64,000 nucleotides of DNA from Mycteria americana (Eukaryota; Chordata; Aves; Ciconiiformes; Ciconiidae). The stretch is taken from contig NC_134368.1 in the NCBI RefSeq assembly GCF_035582795.1, forward strand, positions 44,011,501-44,075,500, given 5' to 3'. The position numbers were made by a program, and so were the translations under genes. The notes beneath the pieces were generated by a model. That model was not told where the DNA came from, ran no database searches, and worked only from the letters and a program-made list of their open reading frames with translations. Positions 22,384-34,400 of the stretch are shown in pieces; position 1 is the stretch's first letter, and every line of letters starts with the position of its first letter.

Positions 22384-23545
22384 CAAGGGGCAAGAAAGGC
22401 AACATGATTTGTAGAAATGCAGAATAGAAAGTATAGAAAACCAGCTTTATTTGTTTTTCAGAATTGTGATCTGACACCAGTGCGTCCATAGGAGAAAAGT
22501 ACACACAAACATCATGGCTGTGCAGTTAGAAGTAAGACTATTTCTTTGGGTTGGGTTTTTTGATATTGTAATTATTGAGTAATTCTAATATGTGTTTAAC
22601 ATTTGGCTTGCCAAAGGTGCCTGAAATCCTGTTCATCCTCACTTCATTACCTCTGCCTTATGGCAGTAATGACAATTATGATAGTTTTGCATAGGCTTAA
22701 AAACATGGCTTCTGAGCATTCTGGATTTTTTCACAGGGCTGGCAAAATGTTTTAACTGGCTTGCTCTTTCCAGTAGCTTTAAGCAAATGTGTTTAAAGGT
22801 GTATATTGACTTTAATGAAACACAAGAATGCACTTGTCTAGTTAAAAAGATTTGTGTCTGGCATTACTAAAACTCCTACAGTATAATCTTCCATATATTT
22901 GCACAATAAATAATGATGCCACTGGTTTCTGTAGGACATGCGAATGCACCCATCACCTTTGGATTCTTACCATGAATCTGCAATATGTATACTTCTCAAA
23001 TCACTCTCAGGTGCTCTTTCCCTGCACTTTGATAAATGGTTAATGGTAAATCTCACAGCAGATTGAAGCTTGACTTGAGCAAAACCAATGTCATAATTCT
23101 TTTGAATGACTTAATCATTCATAAGTTGGCATGCTTGAAATATTTGTATATAGAAACAAAAGAGCTGAGAATGGTGATGGTGGATGGAGGGGACATGGAC
23201 ATTAAATATGGGGAAAGAATGGGAAAGAGAAAAGGATGTGGAAGACCTGTATATGGGACCTGAATCTTACCTTAATTTTTTTGTGGTCTTATCTCAGTTA
23301 CCGTAGTCCAGCTCTGTGAAAGGACCTAAGAGGAACTTGAATATCTAGGGCTGAAAACACAGCCCTCAGTCTTTACCAAGTCTCCTAAACTTGCATTTGT
23401 TTGCTGCTTGTGTCTAGAACAACTGCTGTTGCGGTAGGCCTGAGCTGCATTGTTGCTGTCATGGCAAAACACATCTGAAATCCAAAACTGGCATCTATAT
23501 TCCTGAATTACCTGAAAGGCTTGATATGATAGGTGTGCTTTGAGA

Positions 23546-23587
23546 ATATATATATATATATACACACACACATATATATATATATAT
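23546..23587. repeat. TA/CA compound microsatellite
   Basis: Alternating AT units, then about five CA units, then AT units again. It explains the Tyr-Ile repeat peptides predicted here on both strands, which are not genes. Confidence 0.93.
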
Positions 23588-23837
23588 CTATCACACTGAG
23601 TACTGAGTTAAATGAAAAACACAACAGGAGTCGCAGGTTTGCATTAATAAACAGGGGTAGTATCCACTTTCTACGTAGTCTGTGCAGTAACACTAGTATT
23701 AGAGGGCTCTCTTGGGAAATGGTATGGATGCAATGCATTCTCCTTGCAGAGTGTTATCCAAATTGCTCTTACTTTCTAGGAGACAAACTTGTTGAGAGCT
23801 TTGAAGTTAGCAGCTGCTCTTGAAAACCTGAGGTCTC

Positions 23838-23925
23838 ACCTTCTTGAGCCTCAGTTTCCTCATTTGCCAAACTGACGATGCCTGTTCTTGCGAGGTATGT
23901 GATGTAAAACTTGTTTTGAAAGTAA
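23838..23925 (+). repeat. MIR-like (CORE-SINE) remnant
   Basis: The segment GCCTCAGTTTCCTCAT at about 23,850, followed by a diverged AT-rich stretch, matches the conserved middle of MIR (GCCTCAGTTTCCTCATCTGT), with further loose agreement downstream. The tRNA-like head is not recognisable. Confidence 0.6.
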
Positions 23926-26900
23926 AGGCTGACTGGTTTTCGTGAATTTGCAAATAGATTCTGATGGATTAGACCTGCCTCCAAATACAGTCAACAGCTA
24001 GAACATCTAAACCCTTCCTCTAGAGAAGTCTCCTAGAGACTGATTTCTGTGGGTGAGAGACTTCACTGATCCATTTTAACAGCTGAAGAGCACTTTAAGC
24101 AGAATCAGCCTGATAAAAAGAACAAAACAAAAATGAATTTTCTGTATCCAATCTGCAATGTGCAAAAGCCATTCAAAATGTACCATAATGAGCATTTCAT
24201 GCATGCCTATCAAATCATAGCAGTTACACTGAATATAATATTAGTAGATGTCAGAAATTACTATTTATCCATTCCTTCCACTGTAGTCTTTCCTGTCAGC
24301 TGTATTATTTTGCCGAGAAGAGAAGTGGCAAAATCAGTTCTTAACTTCTCTGTTGTTCCTACTCAGTGGAGTAAAGACAATTTAAACACAGTAATGTTAG
24401 CCCCAGATTTCAATTATTCACAGTTGGTAACTAGCTTGTAAAAATTCCTCTTAGCACATGTAAATGAATAGCACTTGGGTGTACTCTGCAGCCAACTCTA
24501 GTGCCTATATTATGGTTCTGTTTACGTGGCATGCAGAACCCAAAGGCCTTCTGAGGTTTGCATCTAGTAGTCATTTAGATCAAAACCAATTCACAAAATG
24601 TGTCCAAACACTAGCTACATTCTAATTTCAGAGTGGTGGGAACAGCCTGTACAGGAGTGTAGAGAGTGGAAATTTGGCTAGCACAGCAAGAAAAAATACA
24701 CTTTAATTACAAAGGCAGAAAGAAAAATGTCAGGATTTTTAAATATCTGTACAGGTGTTTTCTTGTCCCTGCTGTCTTAGACGGAACTCCATTCCACAAA
24801 GCAAATGGACTTTGATTTCCCCCCACACACATTCCCCTTCCCAGAAAGGAAGGCAATATAAGCCTTTAAAATATTGAGATTCTTTGGCATTAGAACACAT
24901 GGTTGGACTCTCAATTACTGCAAATCAGTGCTACTTCATTGATTTCATTAAACTTTGCTGGCGTACACTGAATATGCCCCCTACTGTTAAACAGTGAAAG
25001 AAAATATCTGCCCTAGAGGAATGAATATGTCTGAAAGAAATTGAGCTGGATGATTTTCATACTTGGAAAATACAGAGCTATTTGAGCTGTGTTATCCTTT
25101 TCTCAAAAAATGTTTGTCCCACTGGTACGGCTAAGGCACTAGATCAAAGATGATGCTGTTTAGCAGCACTGTAAAGCATGGGAGACTTGTTCGCTTTTCA
25201 ATCAAACCTATAAATTTTCAGGTCCACAATTGCAGAGTAGGGTTTGGTTTGCTAACAGCTGCTAGCCCCAAAATCTTTTGTGGTTAGTTGCTGCCGTATT
25301 TTCTCATGGTATATCTGTGAATGCTTGGGAGAGAAGATGAGTCAGCAGCAGAATGACTTTAAAGTGGTCATTGACTTTGTTCTCCACAACAAGGGACGTG
25401 CCCTAGGTCAAATTTCTTATTTCAGCTGGTTGAACTTCTCAATAAGCTGAAGAATGCTAGCTCTAAAAAGTTTACAGTTCAAAGAATTTTTCTCCACTCC
25501 TCTTTGGTAGGCAATCTCAGTGTGTCTTTAGAATACACACAGATCACGAAAATCAGTTTATTTTTTTTGCTCCTTATCAAAGGTTTACTCTATGCCTCTG
25601 TCCAACTTCTAACTTTATAGTACACAAGTAACTGTTTTCCCCTGCATATCACTGAAATTCTTTGCATTCAATAATTTAAGATCTCTGATAGACAATACAG
25701 CTTTTTTACAAGGATGAAATTTAATAACTTTTTAAAATTAAATAATACTGGGCTTTGTAAAGAACAACCTTTTCATGGAGGGTAAGAACACACGCAAAGA
25801 GATAAATGTTTTAAAACTCTTAATAAAATGGGTACTCATCCTGCCTAGGCATTCAGTGTTCTTGACTACTTGCACCTAATTCATATTCCTTAATACTGAA
25901 TTGGTGATTTCTGCCACAGACTGCTAGACGTAATTCTCAGAAAGCTGGGGTGTTTCTGTTGAGAATGTCTCCAGTAAATAGGAGAAAGAGAGCAAGAATA
26001 AGATGACCTTTGAATTCTGTCTGAAGAACCAGAGACTGGTTCAGGACCAACTTTTAGTAGTCCAGTTGTGCATGCCACAACCATATTGCTATTTGGAGGT
26101 CTGCTACAGCTGCGCTCAAGAAAATGGCAGACAATATTTCTCATTTGTTCTTTTTTCTTACTTAGAATATTCCTTGATAAGGAAATCCACGTTAACCTGG
26201 TGTCAAATTCAGATAAAATTTGGCCATAACTGCAAAACACAACAGTGCTCTTGTAATTTGGTTTCTCTGATTTGGCAGTGTTAGTGAACACTTAGATGAT
26301 CCAAGAAAAATATAAAATTCTGTGGGTAACATTTCTCAACTGTTCTCCACAGCACAGGATCAGCCAGGCTTGAACATCAGTTTCTGAATCTGGGAAAGCT
26401 GCTGCAGTTCTCTTACTAAAGATTGACATGTCAGCAGTGAATGTGCCAGTGGGGAATGGGTGGGAGGAGAAACAGCCCTGTAATTAAAGAGATCAGTGAA
26501 ACATTGTCTGGTCCAACCACAGCTATTTCTTTTTTTGACACTAAGCTATCCCTTAGTAAATGAGGCTAATGCTCCTCCCCCACAGTAGGTTGGTGAGGTT
26601 TGTTACTGGCAGTGACCAAGTGTTTGGATGTCTGGGAGATGAGGACCGCAACAGAACTTAGGTAGTTACATGTCTGTGTGGCCTCTGCGGTGATACCTAC
26701 GTTGCCAGTGCCCCCAAATGCAGGCACAGTCTGGGCTGATGGCAGGAACTGCTGTTGGAGCAGCACAACAGCCTCAGACGGCTAAACCAAGCTGTGAAAG
26801 CTCTCTGCTCCCAGACCAGTTGCATCTCTTCAGAGGTCACGCTGGTGGAAAAAGATCAGTCGGTAGGATGCGTCTGTCTTTGCACTGTAATATATTTATG

Positions 26901-28234
26901 TTGGCAAACCTTTGTTGTGTGGACTCTGCGTAAGCGTGTTACTGATGAATGAGATGATGTGGGAATTTTTCCATCTGCTCTCTTAGTACTTTTGCCGATC
27001 TGTGTAACAGGTTTGTTTTTGACTGTGAAGTATCGCACTCATAGCTCACAGTAATAGAGCATACTGGCGCAGCTGTGATTTAATTAGTCTACAGCCCTGT
27101 TTTTATTGAGTAATGGCTAAACCCACCAGTACAAGAAGTATCTTCTGTGAAGTACAAGAACTAGTTTGGAGAAGAATTAGCAAACCTGTACTTTTGAGCT
27201 TTTTGGACTTCATCATCAGATAATGCTAGCAGAGGCTGGACCTCTTTCTAGTTGATTGTGTGTGCCTGAAGATCTGTCTGCGTGTATCTGTCTGCATGAT
27301 TTCTCTTTTACAAACCTGTCAAAAGCAGCATTTTTTAACGAAATACATTTTTTTCAAGGGCAAATACTAGATTCTGGTCAACTTCTAGCTGATGTTTTTT
27401 CTTAAAGCTGTCAGTGTGTCTGGCATTGGAAAAAAACACAAATAGCCCATTTTCTTATAACTAAAAGTACTATTGACAAATCTACAATAGCTTCTAGCTG
27501 GCTTATGTTATCTTTCTGCTATATTTAGTACCACAACAGAATGCTTTTGGAAGAGATATTAGATGCTGAAATAATGATTCCAAATATAAAAGACGTCCCT
27601 AAGGCATGAATGTAATGTCTTGCTTGTAACTTTAAATTACTTTTTTATAGCTAGAACTAGCATGTTGAGTGGCTGATTATGATGTAGCCTGATCTTATGC
27701 CCAACCAAATCCTTTTGTGTCCTTCTCACATGCACCACTTAACCTCCTAGGCCTTCATTTCATAAAGGATTAAGTGCATTGGACTCTTACTAAACAAAAA
27801 AAGCTAATTAAAAAATGTTGTTAAGCACTTTACAGAACAGGAATGGATTTAAACATGATCTTAAAAGTTAAATGTGTGATGAGGTGTTTTGCTGAATCAT
27901 AGTTTTTTTCCCTCTGGACCATCCTGGAAATAAAGTGGCGTGGTTCTAGGAAAAATATGTGACGTTACTTACAAATAGAAGTTATTTATACTTTTGTAAT
28001 ATAGCAAAAATAAATTAAATTGACATTTCAAACCTGAAATTGATTTCTTGGGTGCTGTAACACTTAGACATCAGGGGAAAGTACAGCACTTCGGAGAGCT
28101 CGGGTAACGTTTTCTATTTTCTAGTTTGAGATTTAATGGTCATGGTTCACAGAATTGGCCTAGAATACTTTCTCTCCCTTCCTCCCACACTGTGCATTAG
28201 TCACCATGGCTGTGATTTGGTGCATGCACTACAG

Positions 28235-28295
28235 CTATACTGACCTCAGTGGGAGTTTCAGGTGCTTGTGAGTTTTGCTGAATCAGGGACTTAAA
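28235..28295. repeat. Possible ancient amniote interspersed repeat
   Basis: ACCTCAGTGGGAGTTTCAGG then GCTGAATCAGGG resembles a phrase I know from old repeats in turtles and birds. The match is short, so the call is weak. Confidence 0.3.
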
Positions 28296-29450
28296 TTATG
28301 CCTTGGACCATGCTTAAGCAAATAATCCCAGAGACTTCACCAACTGAGTATTTTAAAACAGTCTGCTGACACAGACACTGAGAGCAGTGCATGTCTCCGC
28401 TGAAAGCAAGTACAAAGCAAAGGCTTTCAGTTGCTCTAATCAGGAGGCTCAGCACATGGATCAAGACTTGTTCCAAGAAATTCTGGCAATGCTGACAAAA
28501 AATTTTATCTACTTATGCATGTCCAATGTTAGCCATGTGGAATCTCCTCTCACTACTGCTGGAAAACTGCTGAAGTCTAGGATGAGAAATTTGTAGATGC
28601 AGAGTTAGAAATTAAGAGGCAAATGCTTTCTCTTTGGGAAAAGGAAATAAAATGCTAGGTGTAAGCTAGACATTGGATCAGGCATCTGTAGTATATGTGC
28701 GTAGGTTTGGTTTGGGTGGCAGGAAGGCAACATCTGTGGTACCTGGGAGAACTACTTGCCCAAGCTGTGAAGGAAAAGTAAGGTGAATGTTATCTGTGCT
28801 GACAATTTGAACAATGAAAGTTCAAAAGTGGGAGGTGGGAGAGGGACGTCTTTCTCTAAAACAGATGTGAGAAGCTCTTTACTTCAGGGTAGTATGTTTG
28901 AAGGGTTGGAGAGTGTGACACTAGTGCATATGCTTTTCTTTCTTCCTTTCTTTGCACATTTTAAAAAGCAAAGCATTCTCTTTGGGGAAAGGAAAGACTG
29001 AAGTAACTCTGATTCCTCGCCTTACAGGCAAACTAGAACTGGAAGTGTATAAGTGAGGGGGAGCGCTAATTCTGGGATTGGTACTGGTACCAATGCTAGA
29101 TATCAGCTGCAGGAAGGACTACAATAATTTGACAAAATTACTGTGCCTAGAAATTGAATGGCTGCACACTATTAACTAAAGATTTATGGTGACAGGATGT
29201 GGTAAAGGTATGAAAATTAAGGTAAACGTGTAACCTGTGTTTGTTAGTGTCTGCAAAAAAGACATGCCTTTCAAATGATGCTGTAAAAAGAAATTAGGAC
29301 CTGTAGCATTACAACGCCTTGTCCTCCAAAGGAAGATAATGGATGAATACTATGCCATTAGTATTTGTATGGCTGGAGTTGCCATTTATGTGTTAATGTG
29401 GGTGTTCTTCTGAAAGAACTGTAACATGCTGTAGCAGAATAAATGGATCT

Positions 29451-29493
29451 TATTATAGAAAACAGAGCTGATTTTATTATAGAAAACAGAGCT
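29451..29493. repeat. Tandem duplication, 19-nt unit, period 24
   Basis: TATTATAGAAAACAGAGCT occurs at 29,451-29,469 and 29,475-29,493. Confidence 0.92.
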
Positions 29494-31334
29494 ATAGATG
29501 GAGCTGTGATCCAGGCTGATGATATCTTTGTTTTACCTGAAACAACTTCTATCAACTTAGCATGTGCTTTGCATAATGCATATATACGTTACAAATAAAC
29601 CCAGAAAATTCTTCCTTATGAAACAATTATAGAGGCATGAGAGATGCAAATGGTAATGCTACTGTGAGAGAGCTTTAGTCAGGTGGTAGAACTGGGCTTT
29701 GTTTTGCATTTTTCATTTACACGAGTGCAGCCCAAGTTTGGAAATACTCGGAATGCTGATATCATTAGGTAGCATACTGTCCTGTATGTTTTGTACTTTT
29801 GACAGAAGAAATTAACTACTAATTTACTTGCTAAGCTGATAAAATACACAGAAATAGTTAGTATTAGTGACAGCTGTGATTTCTCAGCTGGTAAAAAGAT
29901 CTTCAAATGTGTGCTGCTTTTGAGTTAGCATGAGTGGAATACCTGCTGTATCCTGCTCTTTATAGCTTATCTGTTTTATCATCAAATGAATCTCTGCATG
30001 GCTACCCTGCACATGCCAAGGGAGGCTCATTAGGAACTGCTACCCAGCAATGGCTTGTCTCACATTCACATAAATTTGCCAGCACAGACAGGGCACGCTA
30101 ATTCCACATACATGGGTTTTCTCATCCCTCAGGGAGCAGTCTGTCTTATCAAAAACAGAATGACCCTCTTGTCAGCATAACAGATTTATTAACTTACAAG
30201 AATCTTGTTTTGAAACCTCCTGCTGCGTTGTAAAGTTCCAGATGGCAGAACACAAGAGCGTGGCAGCAAGTGTATTTGTTTACAGCCTCCACCCTTCATT
30301 GACGGACTTGTCTTTGCCATCATAATTTCTGAGTGTGGCAGGTACAGAAGTGTTAGAGCAAAAGGCTTCCTTTTACAGCCAAATAGTGGAGTTCAGTGCC
30401 TTATTTATTTCCCAATGTATCCTTTCTCCTCAACTGCTTAACAAAATAGTAAGCCTAGATTAGTTAAAGCTATGAAGGATGTTGCAACTGGATGCAGCGT
30501 TACAGCCAAAATGGGTTATAAAACATTTTGCAGAGTTCTGTGGCTAAAAATAGCTGTGCATTGAGTTGAGAAAATGCAGAGAGGCTGGATAAGGTCAGTT
30601 GGCACAACATTACCAGGTTCTTACAATGGAGAAAATATACCCACCGTTATTCCACATGTTATTCAGGAGATGGTGTCCTGCTGTCTACTGGATGAGGCCT
30701 TACTGTTTTTTTCATTCTTATCCCATTTGGTTATCTGTTGTTCTCCTTCCTTTTATTCCCTGCGCTATTTTCTGCAGGATTGCAGCTTGTTCTTTACTCT
30801 TGCAACATTGTCATCAGGCAATGGACCAATGTGTCATAAGTAGAATTGCTTAACACGTATTTAACAGATTGTTTATTTACATGTATTTAACAGCTTTTGA
30901 ATCTAAATGCACATTACCACAAAAAAACTCTGGTTAAAGCACTTGCTTATTCTAGCAAATGAAAGTCTAGCAGGTTTTAGTAAATAGGATAGATCTTATT
31001 TGAAAAATTATGGGAAATACAGAGTTACTGTCAAACCTGTTTTTTTAAATTAAACACTTGGAATTTTTTTGAAACTCCCCCAACTTCCCCTAATTATTTA
31101 TTTTTAAATTTCCCATGAAAAATGAATTGAGCGACTCCCCTAATAAAAGATGATGCCTTCCCAAATGGGGTTTAAGGCCTGGTAATGGCCTGGTATCTGG
31201 TAATTCATTTTTTTCAGGTGCAGTCCTCTTTCTACGTTAAGGCCTAAAAGTGCTTCCATAGAAAAAGACAGTAACTGTAGAGTAGGAGATCTTTCCTTAG
31301 GGCTGTGTCAACAGCGGACGCTGACAACCATTAG

Positions 31335-31440
31335 CCTCAATTAAAGATGGGAGAACTGACATTTGGAGGGAAAATCTTAAGTGACTTGGCAAGTCTTAAA
31401 AGAAACTTGGAGCATGCCCTCTGAATCTCAGTTCATAGGG
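31335..31440 (-). repeat. MIR-like (CORE-SINE) remnant, reverse orientation
   Basis: AGATGGGAGAACTGACATTT, then TTAAGTGACTTGGCAAG and a TCTGAATCTCAGTTC tail follow the order of the MIR reverse complement (ACAGATGAGGAAACTGAGGC, then TTAAGTGACTTGCCCAAGG). It is diverged, but the order is conserved over about 100 bp. Confidence 0.55.
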
Positions 31441-34400
31441 ACATCCTTCACCTGAGAAACCTAAATAGTCTATGGCTTTAGCATCCCATTCCCCTGCTAG
31501 AATTTTTTCCCTTCTTCATGCCACTCGGAAAATAAACTTGGACCATAAACTCCTGGGAACAGGAGCTGTCATCTGTCTTTATTCTGTCTTTATTCTCCGA
31601 ATGGCTGGCATGTTTTTAGTTGTAGGAAATTAAATTATAAACAAAATTTAACCACTTCCTTTTTTTGTTTATATAATCTATAAATACTTTTTTTCTTTCT
31701 TTCTTTTTTTTAAAGTGGTGGGCATCATGCGATGTTAGCTTCCTTAAACACTCGTATTCCAATGGATTTAATGAGCATTTCGGAGCCAGATGGCATCCCA
31801 TATTTTCTTCAAAACATATTAAAGCACACGACAGACAACTCATGTTGACAGGAGTGCTTCACTGAGGTGTCTGTAAAGCAAATGTGTTACTTGTTACTAT
31901 TAGTGCAGAATAATTGTTTATGAAAGGCATCCTCAAATTCAACAATGATTCGATGAAGTAAACAGAAATGAATTCTGCTATGTAAACATTGCACACTCTG
32001 CAGAAATGTTACCCACTGGTATAGGTTGCCTAAAATAATTATGATCTGAAATGCATGATGCAGTGTGGTATTATGCAATGATAGTCACTGAAGTCCAGAT
32101 TCAGGCAATTTTGCTTGAAAATCTTCAGTCTGTGGGCAGTATTACGGAAGAGGCTATGGCTGGAGACAATAAAGATGACTGTTCCTCTTTCCTGTAAGAT
32201 GGAAAGAGAGAAGCATTCTTTCTCCTTTTGTCTACTAGGAAGAGAGAAAAACATGAAGGGAATAACCATGTAGAAGAAGGAAAAGACATAAAACCAATGG
32301 ACTCTGCTATTCTAGTTAAGATTGGTTGCAGCTGCAGGTACAGCTTAAAAAGTCATGCCTAATGAACCTCTTGCTGCAGAGAATCAGCAGGGAGGAGAAG
32401 CCAGCTATCTGGTTTTGGGAAAATAGCAGGGCCTTTGTTAAATGCTTGGTCTGCATTTATGCATCTTCTCTGGTTTACTAGCTAAACTGTGAAAATTAGG
32501 AGGGAAATATTAGCTTCGATCTTCTCAGAATATTCAGTGTTTCAGTTAAATAACTCTCTGAAAAGCTAAACTCTAGCTTTTCTTTAAAAAAAATTTCAAA
32601 CATGGACAAATGTACTTCATTCCCAAATTTTATTCATTATTTTTTTCTGTGTAATTTTCAGTGCTCTTCAGAACTGCTATTTTTGGCAAATGTATAGTTT
32701 CCTTAAAAAAAAAAAAAGGGGGGACCCTGCTTAAGCAGTGGTAAATGAGCTTTGCATCCGTTGAAAGAACTTGGATGGGAAGAGGGAGAGAGTGTTTCTT
32801 TTGTCAAGAAAAAAAGAACGTGATGTGTAGAAACTGGATAAAGAGAGGCTGAACGCTGACAGAAGGGGGAGCTTGTCCACAGCAGGCTGGGGATAATCTA
32901 CGACTGCAATGTGCAGATACAGTATATTCTGTATGTTCAGTATAGAAACGATACATAACCTTATAGAGAAGATTTAGGCAAGTGAGGATAAAACAAAAAA
33001 AGTGTACTTAAAATATATATGTGAATTTTTCCTGTTCTGGGAAAAAGAAACTCAAAACAGGCTCCTGTAGCTCCCTGCAGCTGTATCAACCTGCATCATG
33101 TGGCTTTGAACCAGGAGAGTTGTTCATCACTTTTGCATTTTCATAGCCAATATAGTCATAGTGTGGTAAAAGACACACCTTCTAGACTGATCTTCTAAAT
33201 TGCTCTTTTTTTCCCTCTTTGCGGTAAATATTTAATTGTCTTTTCTATAAAGTAAATATATAGGATTCCTAACAAAATTCCCTTCTGGAGTCTAGAGACA
33301 GTAGCTTGTGCCATCCTGGGTTTCTGTAAGCCACACTATTAAGTGTGTGTGGTTGGGCCGGAGTGATCAGACCTCTTGCAGGGAGCTATAAAAATGTTTG
33401 ACTTCTAGTAGAGTCTCATCATAAACTGTGCTCTTGAAAATCAAAACCTGTGAGGAATGATTAAAAAAAAAACCTGTTGAAATAAGGTATGCATTTTATA
33501 TAATCGAACATTACTTAATCTGACATAGTCTGGCGCAAGCAATAGTTAATTCTTTCCAAGGATGCTAATCACTTCTGATAATTTTTGAAGGAAAATATTC
33601 ACTCTGAGAGGTAAATTAAAAAACGGTGTATGCAATCATCTAAAAATATCTCTTCTCATCTTTAATAACCTACTTCCTACCTCATTAAGCCAGCTGATTG
33701 GGTATTATTGTGATTTACTACTTCAATGCTCAATCATTGGAAGGACATACAACAGTAAGGGCTTCTGTATGTCACAAGAAGATGAAGTCTTCAGCTGCTC
33801 AGTTAAGTACATGAGCAGGATGAAATGACAGCAAAGTATTTCTGCGAGGAGATGCGATATGAAACTAGATTTATTTAGGACAATCTGATAGAGAAAATTG
33901 AATGTTGGGAACTGAGTTCCTTGAAAGCTCTCCAAGTATTACTGTATGTGTTTCAGGCTGCAAAATGGGTAGCTGCTGTAAAGAATATTGGTTTTGACAT
34001 TTCCTATAATACTGGTGAAGATAAAGGAGGTGAGCAGTCTATGAGATATGAGTGATTGTCACTATCACTATCACAGTTGCCATTTACTACGGACTGTGTT
34101 CAACACTCATTGCTGGCAAATCATCAACTGAAGTTTTGCCAGTGTAAGTCCTTATGTTTAGGATGACAGCTATTTGCAATTATGGGGGGATGACTACACG
34201 GTCCCTTGGCTTGCTGCTTTCTTTCAGTAAGTAGATGTGCTACATTAAGTTGGTATTCCTGTACTCAGTAAATTTGTGCCTCATTAGAGCTAACCTTGAA
34301 AACATATTCATGGTCACATAATGAACATAGGCTAAAATAGGTGAGGCCCTAAAAAAGGTTTAATGCTTGTGGATATGCCTTCAGTTTCCTGATTCAAACA

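Noticed and set aside
23508-23823. Frames with Tyr-Ile repeats on both strands
   Set aside because: They are translations of the TA/CA microsatellite.
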